This document shows positions 11,325 to 23,579 of a stretch of DNA of 64,000 nucleotides, one piece after another. Under the pieces are notes generated by a model. That model saw only the letters and a list, made by a program, of their open reading frames with translations, ran no database searches and was not told the DNA's origin. The stretch is from Pyxicephalus adspersus. Taxonomy: Eukaryota > Chordata > Amphibia > Anura > Pyxicephalidae. The stretch is taken from contig NC_092869.1 of the NCBI RefSeq assembly GCF_032062135.1, positions 46,792,163 through 46,856,162 of the forward strand, given 5' to 3'. Both the position numbers and the translations under genes were made by a program. Within the stretch, counting starts at the first letter, position 1; each line of letters starts with the position of its first letter.

Positions 11325-12045
11325 AGACATGCACACTTCCCAACTGTTCCAGAATTGGAGGGATTCTCCCTCTTCATACCTCCCAAATGTTTCTGATTTG
11401 GAAGGACTTTATTCTTCCCAATTCCCCTTGTTTGGAAGAACTGCCCCTTTCATACCTCCCACTTGCCCCTTTTTGGAGGGACTGTCCATGATTTGGAGGG
11501 ACTTTCCCTTTTTATAGCTCCCAACCTCCCAGCACTGTGGCTTAGTGGTAAGTACTCTCTCCTTTGCAGCGCTGGGTCCCAGGTTGGAATCTCAGCCAGG
11601 ACTCTATCTGCATGGAGTTTGCAGGTTCTCCCCGTGTTTGTGGGGGTTTCCTCTGGGTATTCCGGTTTCCTGCCACATTCCAAAAACATGCAGTTAGGTT
11701 GGCTTGGCTTGGTTTTGGCTTCCCCCTAAATTGACCTTAGACTGTGGTAATGATATATTATTATTGTAGGGACATTAGATTGTGAGCTAATTTTAACTGT
11801 CCCTAATATGGAGTGGCTGTGCCTCTTCAAATGTCCAAACTGCCCCTGATTTGGAAGGACTGTATCTCTTCATACCCCTAGATTGTCCCGGATTTAGAGG
11901 GATTGTACATCAACATACTTCCCAACTGTCTCTGATTTAGAGGGACTATCTATCTTCATAACTCCTAAATGTCCCTAATATAATGGGACTGTCCCTCTGG
12001 GTACCTCTTAACTGTCCCTGATTTAAATAGGGAAGATTCTGTGGC
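11325..12045. repeat. Minisatellite of about 42-bp unit with internal palindrome
   Basis: Degenerate copies of a unit with CCCAACTGTCCCTGATTTGG followed by AGGGACTGTCCCTCTTCATAC run on both sides of a SINE. Each unit contains a self-complementary core (GTCCCT...AGGGAC). About five or six units precede the SINE and about six follow. The open frames over it are translated repeats. Confidence 0.8.
11526..11794 (+). mobile_element. tRNA-headed SINE-like retroposon
   Basis: The head has a pol III A-box-like TGGCTTAGTGGT (11538-11549) and, 33 bp later, a B-box-like GGTTGGAATCT (11582-11592; consensus GGTTCGAATCC). The body contains TGCATGGAGTTTGCAGGTTC and the tail ACATTAGATTGTGAGC. It interrupts the minisatellite between CCCAAC and AACTGTCCC, so a short AAC overlap may be the target duplication. 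The B box has a changed core base, so transcription is doubtful. A second tail fragment lies at 60120-60290. Confidence 0.7.
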
Positions 12046-12349
12046 ATTTATATACCAACAGAAAATAACATGTACAGCCATTAGCGATGCCATGCCATGA
12101 ACAAATAAATGCATCAAATTTGCTGTAAACTCTGACAACTATTTTTTAGAAGTCTCATGACACCTTTTACTGACCATTATCTGCCCCTTTAGTAGAAATG
12201 GAGACTGAGAGCATGTCTATGTTCTATAAATAATCTTATAACATTACAGGATTTAGGTAAAATAGTTATATGTTATAGGTCATGATTTGATATTGACACA
12301 TGATGATTCTTTTTATAGAACTTGTAGACCTTTTTTCACTGTTTATTTC

Positions 12350-12400
12350 CCCTGAGGAAGTAGATAAGTGTCCGTGAAATGTGTTAAATGAGTTGGGGAC
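12350..12400 (+). other. Decayed CTGAGGA...GAAA motif (hammerhead-like family)
   Basis: CCCCTGAGGAAG is followed 20 bases later by CCGTGAAATGTGTTA. This matches the order of the motif at 62463-62496 (CTGAGGA, GAAACGCGT) with the CG pairs converted to TG. About 220 bp downstream, AATAAATGCGATGTTG looks like the end of a retroelement transcript. Pairing of the outer stem is not convincing, so it is recorded as a relic. Confidence 0.4.
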
Positions 12401-13138
12401 TCGTTTTGAAACAACTGTCAAGATGTTTTTACCGCAACTTTGATGTATGTATATGTTGACAGTATTTACACTTATAAGCTGTACATGTTAATTATTGTTG
12501 ACAAGTGACATATAGAATATTTGATATAGATAATAAGACATCCTGAACGTAGGCAAAGGTCAATGGTTGGTATGTTTGGAAATGGAAAATACAACCGTAT
12601 TTTATTAATAAATGCGATGTTGAAAAATATTAGTTGGTTATTTGCTATTAGGTGAGCACTCCAACAGGAAGCCTTTACTCCAAGGTCCCCCCGTGTTCCA
12701 TATTAAGGGAGCAGTAACAATCAATTTACAGTTGCGTAACACTTGTGAACTTTCTTTGGTGATGGAAGCTGCAGTATATAGACTTACCTCCTGTTGGACA
12801 ACACTGAGCATGGTCACACCTGGAATTAATTAGCAGTGTTTAACCACCTGTTACACTGAGGTCTAGATTTCTGTACCAAAAGTGTTACAGGTTTTCATGA
12901 AATTTTTTTTTTTAAATTGTAGACCTGTAACTTACAGAAATATGTCCGAATAGGGGTCTAGTAGATATAATGAATATAAAAAATGTTTGAAACACACAAT
13001 CATGTAAAAAAAAAAAAATTACTTTTAATAAAATTAAAGGAAAAACACAAAATTCAGCTTAAACAAGAACACATAAATAAATGAAAAATACTGAAAATGA
13101 ATTCGGTATAATGTATAGTAATATATTTTTCTAAAACA

Positions 13139-13748
13139 CCTCCCTAGTGTCCGTCACATACCTATAGACAAAACCACATAAATATATTTTCTATTATTTT
13201 GTATTGGATTGGATACAGGACTTTGTATTCACTCCAATACAAAATGAGAACAAAATTCAAACTCTCATTATGTATTGGATTGAATACAAATTCCTGTATT
13301 CAATCCAATACGAAATGAATGAATGAGTTTCAATTTGAATTTCCCGCACACGCGCCGACGTCATCGCGCACGCACGCACAAGAAGCCGGCCGGCTGTTTT
13401 TTTCCTCCGCCGGCCGGCTTCTTGTTTCAGAGATCACCCGGCGCTGGAAGGAGAAGGACGCGGGATGATCAGCGGGACCAGGTAAGAACCCGGAACACAA
13501 GATGCCGCCCGGCTTCTTACCTGGTCCCGCTGGTATACGAGAAGGCACCCGACGCTGGAGAGGGAGACCGACGGACGACGACGAGGACGACGCTGGAACA
13601 CAAACCCGACGCTGGATGAGCACAGGGGGACCGAGATTTTCCCTACATACTGGGTAAGTGGGGATTTTAATGTACGGAAAATCTCGGGCTTAACGAAAAG
13701 AGCAACTTTTTTTAGCCCGTACGAAGGTCGGGCTTAACGGTCGGGAGG
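13139..13748. mobile_element. TTAA-flanked element with GC-rich multi-hairpin core
   Basis: The right end reads CGGGAGG followed by TTAA (13749-13752); the left end is CCTCCCTAG, matching the CCTCCCTAGC end of 19042-19642, though the left TTAA has decayed. Left of centre is a TGTATTGGATTGAATACAAA-type palindrome shared with 19042-19642. The GC-rich core has a perfect 16-bp hairpin (arms 13379-13394 and 13409-13424) and a perfect 19-bp inverted pair (13470-13488 and 13514-13532). A GACGCTGGA phrase recurs several times. No transposase is present. Confidence 0.65.
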
Positions 13749-13752
13749 TTAA

Positions 13753-15352
13753 AGTGAACCTTTCACTGAGAGATTATGTAAGATATCATCTTTGTCCTAG
13801 TTCTAAAAATACAATTTGCCTGATTGGTGTTCTGACCCTCAGCTCCTTTACAATCTTCTAAACTACTTGCACAGACGAAATATGCTGCTCAAATGTTTAA
13901 TTTAAAGTGGTACAACATGTGCTGCAGTTATCTACATGCTTGCATCAGATGTGACCTCAAGTGCTGAAACAAAAAAATCAACTTTATATCCAGGCAATCA
14001 AACTTCTCTAGAAGGAGTTCGGCAATGGCAGCTTCCATCATTTCCCAGTGGTTGGTCCTCAAATGTTTGACCTGCAATGTAAAGATTTGCCATGTGTCGG
14101 TCATCATTCAGCAATGCAGCATGGTCATATGGCCGGAGCACACCTGTAGTGTATTTTGTACGTATTATGGCTCATTCTTGGCATCTGTCTTCCAGTTCTT
14201 CCTTAGATACTACTTTTGGATGTCCATGATTAGGCTGGCATGTAAAGGCCCCTACAATATGCGGAAGAGCAAAACTTTAAACATTACCCTTCCCAACTGT
14301 TATTTTGGCACTATTTCATTAAAAATACTAATTTTGGACAGATTTTAAGGAATCACGGTCATATCCATAAAAACTTCTTCAAATGTTCTTATAGTTATTA
14401 TTTTTAAAATATCTGCTGCTTGTTTATGGACACTGCAACTATGTCTACTGGTCAGACTGGTGAAGATCAGGCACTCCTTGGTGTTCATACAGAATGCCAT
14501 TGAGGGTCATTAATCCTTAATGCTTCCAATTAACTAATAACATCTAATGCAACAAACTGTATTGAATAAAATTGTTACATAAAAAGTGAATCCAGACTTC
14601 ATTATTTACAGTGTGAAAAAATGCAATCTGTCTTAGCTCTATATGGATGATGAATATTTGAAGAGTGAATGTCTTGTAAACCCAACTTCCAAATAAGCTA
14701 TAGGAATACATAATAGGAAATGATGAGTGGTAACTCCATATGTGTTTTATTCACAGGACATGTTTTAGATTGTTGAGACAAGTCAGCTGATACTGCTTGG
14801 TGATGTTGGGTTTTAGTACATAAACGCTTTAACTCAAACCCTAAAAAGGACATTTTCAGATCCTGATTGTTAAAAGAGTTATGACTTCAAAGAACTTTCT
14901 GTGTAGACAGCCATGAATTTGACATATTCTGAGCTTTAATTCCCAAGATACCTTTTGGATTTACCAGTAAGGATGAGCAAGATAAAAGATTTTACTATGT
15001 ATAACTTTGATAAACATCAACAAATTCTGGCAAAATTTGCAATTTTCTTGAAATGCATATAACTCAATTAGAAAGGATAAGTTAGGGTGTTTTGTAGTAT
15101 CAGATCAGGTGCTAAGTGGTTTCTGATGGTTAACTAGTTTTATTTTAACTAGGTATTGTACCATTTTTCATGACGCAGGAGAGCTGCTGCTTCCCCCTCT
15201 CCCACCCGGGGCTTCTCTCTTCTCCAGATGCAACAGAGTTTGACCTGCCTGGAATACCTTTTATGTTATGTACTCAAGTAACCTACTTGGAGTGTTTCCC
15301 GATTGGGACCTATATTTGTTGTCATATCTACAACACTATATCAGTCGCACAG
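13753..15352. other. Unique AT-rich stretch
   Basis: No gene or repeat recognised. The frame at 14025-14348 has no identifiable domain. Confidence 0.4.
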
Positions 15353-15397
15353 CTACCCCTGAAAAAGCCCTCATTCGGGGCAAAACGCGTCAGATTC
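15353..15397 (+). other. Mutated hammerhead-like motif
   Basis: CAGCTACCCCTGA matches the start of the copy at 62458. It continues CTGAAAA, a stem GCCC (15367-15370) with GGGC (15378-15381), then AAAACGCGTC. Relative to the CTGANGA...GAAA hammerhead core, both key G residues are replaced by A, and the outer stem cannot form. It is a dead relative of the 62 kb copy. Confidence 0.5.
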
Positions 15398-18300
15398 GCC
15401 TTTTTCCGGCTACGCGCCTCCTCGCTACTATACTGTTCATGTGTTTGCAGTTGATATACTGAACTTTCTACATTCATGACATAGGATACCTTTGTCTAGT
15501 ACAAATAGGATGGCAAGTTTCCCATTCTGCGCCATCTAAATTCATGTTAACATGTACATTTGATTTTGTACCACTATGATTATGAATTCTATGAGTGTTA
15601 TCGCTGAATACAATTAGCACTATTACCTATAAAAAACTCCACATGTCGATTTTGTTTTTTGCTTCTGTATAATTGGGGTTGGCACAACCCCTGGTAAGGG
15701 ATATTGTATGAGCCTTAGTTCGTCACTTTTACTAAAAAGCTCTCCATTGCTTCACTAATTTTTTTTCTTTAGGTATTGTATCAAAAATAGCTGAACACTA
15801 ACCATAGTTCTAACCTTAGTGGCAGCCCCCTACTCTGGTGCTAATCCTAATTCTAAACCCGGCCTCAATGAAATATCACAATACCAGGCAAGCAATCTGT
15901 CAGCACTGATATGATTTTCAAGGAGTTGTATTTATTTAACAATAACGTCCATTGGACATCAGACAATTGCTGCTGGAAAAAATCTTTTGTGATCCTTTCC
16001 AGTGACAGATGAACAAACGGATGCTGTACACACAGTGCTGTTCCATGGAGAGGGGAAGGAGGAGGATGGGTGAGCAGCACCCACTATGTTCTGCTCAAAA
16101 CAAGAAAACAACGGTCATTCCTAACTGGTCTTTCATCAAGCCATGAACTAAAATGTCATATCATACAGTACAGTCATACCTAGAGTTAGAAATGTTGTCA
16201 GATGATTTTACCTAACAATACTGCATGGTGATGGTATTAGCTAAGTGATAACAAAATGGAGATTTTGTTTGCTAAGTGGTGGTGATGACATCAGAGTATA
16301 TTGAGTGTATGTATTTGGAAAAGGAAGTACTACATTTTGTTCAAGGATATATTGATGCAAATCATGTAAAAATGTAACTCCTTATGTTATATATATTCTT
16401 ATATAAACTCCTTATATACACCAAACTCAATTATGAAACCTTCATAAAACAAAAACTTCATGAAACAACCAAAACTCTTAAAAACTTCAAGAAGGCAACC
16501 ATATCAGCCATAATCAAAATGTATTGGTTACAAATCACTCAGAGAATTTCTTGGTCAACTTGACACAACATACAGCACATTTTACACATCCTTGTTTATT
16601 ACCCTCTACAAGGTTAGAAAACCCAAAGGCGAAGAACACGGACAAGTGACCAAATTTCCAATCAACGACAACTTGAGTGGTGGCTAATGGCCAAAGATAG
16701 ATAAAAAGACATAAAGAATCCATAAAGCTACATGAAAAGTTCAAGGTTCACTGGCATGTAAGTATCATATTCTGATAATGGTATGCAGGTATTTGGACTA
16801 TTCATTCCTTCTTTCCTTCATAAGCCTTTATTTTGTATTTTTCCATCACGTGCCTTAGGGATCAGAGGGAGTTAAGCAGCTAGCATTAAGGAGGTTGGCA
16901 ATGGCGTCCTGTACACTTCTCCGTAATTGTTTCCTTTCAGCAGCGGGTATCAGTAGGGTGAGAGGTCTCTTTTAAAATGTTGCGAAATATGAACGTTGTA
17001 TTTTATATCTTGGTAACCGAACAAAAAGTCATACCAAATGAGGTTATTTATCCACAGAGTGCAGCAGCACTGGGTAATACATTCTATAGAAGTAAATTTA
17101 GAGCAGCGAGTACAATGGAATACAGAATTGTTCTCTCTTGTTAATGCGGAGTACAAAAAAACCTGTTTGGTTGAAATTTGTTCTGAGAGGTCCTTGAGCG
17201 TGATTTCTATGAATCTGCCCTTGAAATTTCTGCACAAGCAAAAAACACGTCTGTACAGTGCTTAGTAAAGCAACACGTAAGGCAGCATCTACTGTATATT
17301 TCTTCATATTTGAGTCTATTGTTATGTAAAGAACATGTACTTCTTAAGGTGGCCCTGCCATTAACAATTGTATTTACTGGGAATTAATAAGCCAGCATAC
17401 TTCTATCATACATTAATATTTTTAAAATAATTGCTACTTCTTCATTATCATGCATAAACATTACTGATCCCAGGCAACCATGAACGTGTGACCTGTGACA
17501 AACATTTATTGCTGCAATGAGTCTTTTGTTGTCATTCAACCATAGAAACAGGCAGCGTGATTCAAGCAAAATAATATTTTTGTAGCCAAACTAAAAGATG
17601 ATCAATTTTACTCTATACATTCCTTAGCTAAAATTAGTTTGAAACAGATATTTGTTTTTTGGGGTATTTCATTTTTGTATGGAACTTTAAATAATGGGAT
17701 AAAAAAGGGGACACTATTTTGGTACAAGAACAAGTTCAAGTTAAAAGGAGCTTCCTTGATCCGAAAATACTATTTTATGCCCAATGAATCTTGTGTACCC
17801 CAATAGACAAAATTACTATTACTGGTTACCAGTGATCTTCCTGTAGATAATTGTATCCCCATTACTGGCCTACCATGCCATGTTCTATCCCGTGTCTATA
17901 CATAGAAAGCTGTGACTGGTGGAGGCAAAGCTTTACTTCCTCATACCAAATCCTTCGGAGCCTTTTGTGGTAAGGGTTAGATACTGAGATAGTCAAGATA
18001 GTGTCCGTGTCCCCATTTGGAAGATCTACCCCTTTATTGTACTGGAGACTTGACACCTAGAAAGAGAGCAGATTGCAAAAAATGGGGAGTTCTATTTGTT
18101 CCTCTAATGTAGAATGAAGAATATCAATAGTTTTACCACCAAACAACCGTAATTGTGCTATTTTTTACCCTTTTGTCCAAAACACCTCAAGCGACAACAG
18201 ACTGCAAATGAAAATAAAAACTTATTGTTCACCACTAATAAGAGTTCTGTTTATAGGCCGAGCATTAGCTGTCTTTCCTCAGTGTATCTGCCAAAGAGGT

Positions 18301-19037
18301 AATCGCACCCAAAAGGTGCAACTTTGAGTCATAAGGCCCCTCAGGAACATTTTGATGCCCCCCCCCCCCCCTCCCTCGGCTTACTCTCTAGCAGTTTGCA
18401 GAGCCATCTGTGACAAAACGTCTCATGGATCTTACCATAACGTATGCCTTAATCAAGGATAGGCAATAGAAGAAGAGCTGCCAGTGTGCTTTGGATAAAC
18501 ATTATATCTGTACTACTAAGATTTTGATACCATAATCTTACCAATAGTTCTTCAACTTTGCTGTCTGGATTTGGGCTAGCCAAAATTTGGCCTAAGTTTC
18601 TCACTTTTCCAATAGAACTATGGAAATCTATTGTTCAAGCTAACCCAATGTTCCCATGTATATAGCGTCGGGTTTACACAACCAATGCCTGGGCTCAAAA
18701 TTTGACACTTGCGTAAGTTGCATTAGTTTCATAGTCTTACCCCACCAATCACTGAGCAATATGAATGTTCAGCGCTACTGACCTTGAAAATTGGTTTATA
18801 ATGGCTGCCAATGCATACAATAAAATAGTTTAAAGTTATTGGTTCAGATTTAGCTATTCTGAAGCTGAAAACATCTCAAACTTTGCTAAAAACAAACAGG
18901 GGGAAATGTGAGCAGTTCTAGCTGAGCAGAAACTGGGATTTCTGTGCATTAAGCACATTAGGGTTATTTTAAATCTGAAATAAAAAAATCAGTAAATAAA
19001 TCTGCATTGCTAAGACAGCTAAACAAATGCTTCTTAC
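15398..19037. other. Mostly unique sequence
   Basis: No gene found. A 14-C run occupies 18358-18371. Open frames across the region are short, overlap on both strands and show no recognisable domain. Confidence 0.4.
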
Positions 19038-19041
19038 TTAA

Positions 19042-19642
19042 CCTCCCTAGCAGTAACCCCGAGTGTGACTCAGCGTAGAAAAAAGTTGCTAAAAGTGGTA
19101 ACCCCGAGTCACACTCGGGGTTGGAACACCTATGGAAGGTTAGTAAATAGAGCGCTTACCTAATCCGCTGGGGTCCCGCGACGTCCAGCACCGCAATCTC
19201 CATCTTCTTTCTTCTTCCTGCTTCTGCATCCAATGAGTCACCGGGGGAGTTCTTGGTGACGTCGGTGCGTGTGTACCTCCCTGCCGGGCGGGGCGGGACA
19301 TTCAAAATCCATTTATATTGCATTCAATACAAAATAACTGTATTGAATGCAATACATTGGATTTTTATGTGTAAAAGCAGTGCATTGTTTTTAAGAACAT
19401 TTATTTTACAGTATTATTATTAGTATGAGTATAATGTGTATTTTTTTTTAATTAAATTTTTTTTTTTTTAATAATAATTTTTAGAACTTTTAATTTATTC
19501 AATTTATTGTTTTTAAATAATTTTGTGTTTCAAACTTTATTATACTCATACTATTATATTATACTGTAAAATAAATTTTCATTAAAAACAATGTACCGCT
19601 TTTAGACATAGAAAACCGGAAAGAAATTAACCGCTAGGGAGG
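19042..19642. mobile_element. TTAA MITE, CCTCCCTAGC ends
   Basis: TTAA at 19038-19041 and 19643-19646 flank CCTCCCTAGCAGTAA and TTAACCGCTAGGGAGG, good inverted repeats. The 601-bp interior has a hairpin around CCGAGTCACACTCGG, a palindrome TGCATTCAATACA / TGTATTGAATGCA, and a long AT-rich arm pair (TAGTATGAGTATAAT near 19421 against ATTATACTCATACTA near 19538). Non-autonomous, piggyBac-like by target site. Confidence 0.85.
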
Positions 19643-19646
19643 TTAA

Positions 19647-21104
19647 AGTGTGACTGTGATTAGCGATGATTCTGAAGTCTGACTTCAGCATTTCCAAACT
19701 GGAAAAATCAAAGCCTAGGGGACCCCTTCGTACCCCAGGCCCCCTTAGCAGCTGCATGGGTTGCAATATCTTCTATTATTCCTCCGCTTTCAGTGAAAAG
19801 CTGGCTGAGCAGAGCTTTGCTTAGGGCATTGATACCAATAAAAAAGTTGTTAGAGAAAAAGTTCTATCAAAGATTATATAATCCAAAGGCCAACTGGTTC
19901 TCTTTAAATATATTATCAGTATTGTTACAGTGCAACAGCTGAAAGAAATAAAATAACCGACAACATCAATGAAACATACAGCAGAAAATGTATTCTATTG
20001 GCATAATAGAAATCACACTCGCCTTGTACCACGCATTCAGATGATAAAAGAAAAACAGTATTAAAAGGTTTGAAAGCCATCTTTCATAAACAAATAGCAT
20101 TTATTACATTTATTTCAAACATAATTCCCTTTTTTTATTATTGAGTGTGTTGCAACACTAAAAGATAATTATTAAATATAACTTATTGTTCACTTACCCC
20201 TACAGGCAAAGGATAAAAAAATATGAAGTCAGTTTTCATTATCTTTCTGGATGATATTGCCTTATTGTTGTAGTACAATATTTATTTTGTATGTTCGCTG
20301 TGCTCGGTGCTGCAGCCTTGTTCCAGATTCCAGTAAAGCACAGCAAGTGCTATTGGCAGTTTTCATGGCAATTGGAAGTTCTGCTTGTTTTATTAAAGCA
20401 CTTATTTTGCACCGGAAAACATGTACTTTGACTTTATGGACAATAGAATGCGGCACTTTCTCTCTTTATTGTTATTTATCATTTCTGCTCTGGGAGTGAT
20501 GAACAAAAGTTCACCTGTGACTTTTTTTTCTTCCTCCCTGCATTCTGTTAGCAATTGATTTTGTACAAAACTAAAAAGGGGAATTATTCACCGGTAGCGG
20601 CTCAAGTGTTTCAAATGAATCTCGCAGGAATGCATAAAGGGAAATAATAACACTGTAAAAAAAGGATTGCCATGCATTAAGGAACAGAGAGTCGCTGTAT
20701 TAAAAAAAAGAGTTTGAACTTTTTTGTAGTCGATGGATATGTGGATTTGTAAGGATGTAATCTTTATCCTCCACTCATTTTCAGATTTTTGGTAAACAAT
20801 TTCGGGTAAAAAAAAACAAAAATAATTAAAGAAAGATAAGACAAAAAATATATTATATAATAACATACATATTTCTTTTTATATATAATATATCATTTTA
20901 AAATTAAAATAAGTTATTCACAAAAATTAATACCAATGCAAAGGATCTTTATGCATATCTTCAGTAGATTCACATACATGTGTGTCCCCATATATTCCTT
21001 GAGAGCTATGTTAGGACTATTTACTAGAATCTCTAAACCGTAGTTCAAAACAAGGGTGGTTAGTTTCTCCTTAATGAATTCAGAAGAACATTATGGAAAT
21101 ATAT
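19647..21104. other. Unique AT-rich stretch
   Basis: No gene or repeat family recognised; the frames at 20251-20866 lack recognisable domains. Confidence 0.4.
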
Positions 21105-21325
21105 ATGTACCCTTCTATAATCGCTATATCCACAGCTCACAGTATATTAGTGTGGTGGTCAGTGGGAAGAATGTCTCTTACATTGCTGACCAGTGGGAAG
21201 AATGTCACCCTTACAGATAGCCAAAAAAGATCATTGGGGTCACTTATACTGACCAGAGAGGTGCAAACTGCTCAAGGAACCCCCAGCAACCTCAAGAGGA
21301 GCCCTGGTTGGAAAACCCTGCCCTA
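21105..21325 (+). mobile_element. hAT MITE (GTTTCTCAACC family), ends truncated
   Basis: Contains CCACAGCTCACAGTATATTA, GTGTGGTGGTCAGTGG, a duplicated CAGTGGGAAGAATGTC phrase, ACAGATAGCC and GGAACCCCCAGCAACCTCA in the same order as the complete copy at 47577-47856. Both terminal repeats are decayed or missing. Confidence 0.75.
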
Positions 21326-22848
21326 CAATGGACAATTGTACAAATATTAATATTTCCTATTTATTCAAATTTGAACAATTTATTGAGAACGTTTTATAAC
21401 TTTTTATATCTTATATAGTTACACTTTATGATATCTAACTTTTCTTAGAATATTTTGTCATACATTTCCAGCTTATTTCTATATATATATCCAGAACATT
21501 TGCACCAATCAGTTTGAGCTGTCAGTCATTAAAAGGTTTAGGAAAATATCCTGCAGCAGTAAATGTATGTAAACTTTTCACTTTTCTTCATGTCATTCAT
21601 TCAATCTATATTATTTCCAACACACAGCAATAAAGGTTATTTGGTTCCTCAGGCTTACAACTATAGGAAAGGAAGGTAACGTATAGAAGGAGAAGGGTCA
21701 TGTCATAATTCTACATCCACTGACATGCTACATGCAATTGTTGAACTCTAACATTTTACAGGCACATTCTGGTCAAACAGGAAAAGTTTTGCATTTAAAT
21801 TGGATCATAAAATGTAGCCGACCAGTAGATGAATCAGTTGTATCCATTATAGATACCCTGGCGTTGGTTTCCTATTGCCGATTCCATAGTGTATTGTATG
21901 TGGGTGTCATGTTTTATTTTCCTGATGTATAATAGGATGGATGTCTTTGATGCACCATGAAAATTTTATCCATTTTTAGAATCAAGTTTTAAATGGTAAA
22001 AGTTGGGTTTAACCCTTTCCGACTTATCCTTGTGTAGTTATTGCCTTTTTTTTTTCTTTGTTTCCTACACTGCCTGTTTTCTTTGCTGAAATTGGGGTCA
22101 CGTGACAGGCTGGGTCTCAATTCTTTTCTTAGGGCTGTTACATGGAAGGGCCCTTTTTGCATGCCTCACATTCCTTTCCGGAGAATGTTGCCCATTGGCT
22201 GCCAAAATTGTCCATTACACAACTTCTTAAAGGGTCCTTAAATATAAGGGACAGTATGAGGTCATGATGCAAGGGCCTCAACAAAACTGTTGGGGGTAAC
22301 AATGAGGAATTTTATCATTTTTTCCAGTTTTAATTTTTTTTTAAGAACTTCAGGAATTTGTTTATATAAAAATTATATTATTAATAATGATAACTTTTAA
22401 CCGAAATGTACATTTATTTTAAACTGAAATCTATTAGGAAATGTGGGAATCAACCTTTACTCATGATTCATACACTTTTTAATTGAATAAAATATGAAAA
22501 AAAATTGGGTAAAATTTGGGTAAATCTTGGGTAAAATATTTGTTAATAGACTTCAAAGATAACTTAGATGCAGGTGTTATGGGGACCATGTTTTTCATTA
22601 TAAATATTTGTGCTTGAAAATGTTATGATCAGTAATCACATTTCACTGTAAGTTTAGTGAGAAGTATTGCAGTCACAACTTTTTTCAATTTTTAATCTAG
22701 CTAGGTGGGACACAATTTTCTTAAAATTAGCCTAGGGTAGGTTAGAGGTTTGGGTTAGACAGATATGGGTTAGATTAGGTGTAGTAGTTAGGGCAAAGTT
22801 GATGCTTAGTTTAGGCATTAGTTTAAATAAATTACTTTTATTGAAATA
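21326..22848. other. Unique AT-rich stretch
   Basis: No gene seen. A short run of three GGGTAAAATTT-like units occurs at about 22506-22540. Confidence 0.4.
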
Positions 22849-23318
22849 CATATACATACTCGAGTATAAACCATTTTTTTTTTACCGGGTCACAATATTA
22901 GATGGCCCATTGTCCTCAAGCATAAAACAAACTACTCTTTCTGAGACATTATTAAACTTTGTTACACACTTTACAACGGACATAGCACCATCTACTAGTG
23001 CAACAACAATGCACCAAAGATCATTTAGGTGACCCAACACAAAAGTGCAGTAAAGTAAAAAAGGGGAAAGCATAAACATAGTGAGCCTATATGATTTTTC
23101 CCCTTTTAACTAAATGTTTTAAAAAACACAGCATGATTATATTTATTCACATTAAGTTTCAAACATTTCTGTTGATTACAGTTTTAAAATGTTTGCAGTA
23201 ACAGCTGCATTGTGTACCTTAGGTTTATATCCAAATTATTGTGATTTTCCTGTCTTTTTTAAGCAGAAGTAGGTATCTTGGTTTATAGTAGAATTGTCTT
23301 ATATATGAGTATATACAG
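22849..23318. mobile_element. Decayed DNA element with CGAGTATA ends
   Basis: The left end CATACTCGAGTATAAACC and the right end GGTTTATAGTAGAATTG...GAGTATATACAGTA are inverted versions of the CCGTATATACCCGAGTATA ends of the element at 59522-60512. A TA dinucleotide follows the right end. About 470 bp, no transposase. The frames inside it (22799-23079) are not genes. Confidence 0.55.
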
Positions 23319-23579
23319 TATTTAATTCTGTGCTAAAATATTATGTGATGCATACGCATCAGCATTAAATACTGTGCCAAATACATGTTGATATCACAAA
23401 AAAAATAAATGCTGTGGCAGAAGCAGATGTGTCAGTTTTTAAGCTTTTTTTTATTTGTATTTTTCAAGATTTGGATTTTAAAGAACATATTTTTAAATCT
23501 GAATTGTGATTTTTATTTTATATTTTTTGTTATTAAAAATTAATTAAAAAAAAATAGATCCTTAAATTCACATTTTTAT

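Noticed and set aside
11538..11592. tRNA gene
   Set aside because: A and B boxes are present but there is no acceptor stem or anticodon arm; it is the head of a SINE.
13323..13623. Paired 97-98-residue frames on opposite strands, rich in R and P
   Set aside because: They are mirror frames of the GC-rich hairpin core of a TTAA element.
20251..20499. Cysteine-rich 82-residue frame
   Set aside because: Overlapped by an opposite-strand frame of similar length, no signal peptide pattern or known fold; consistent with chance.
9262..21345. Shared ACAATGGACAATT phrase at about 9266 and 21328
   Set aside because: Only about 15 bases in AT-rich DNA and no wider alignment; may be chance.
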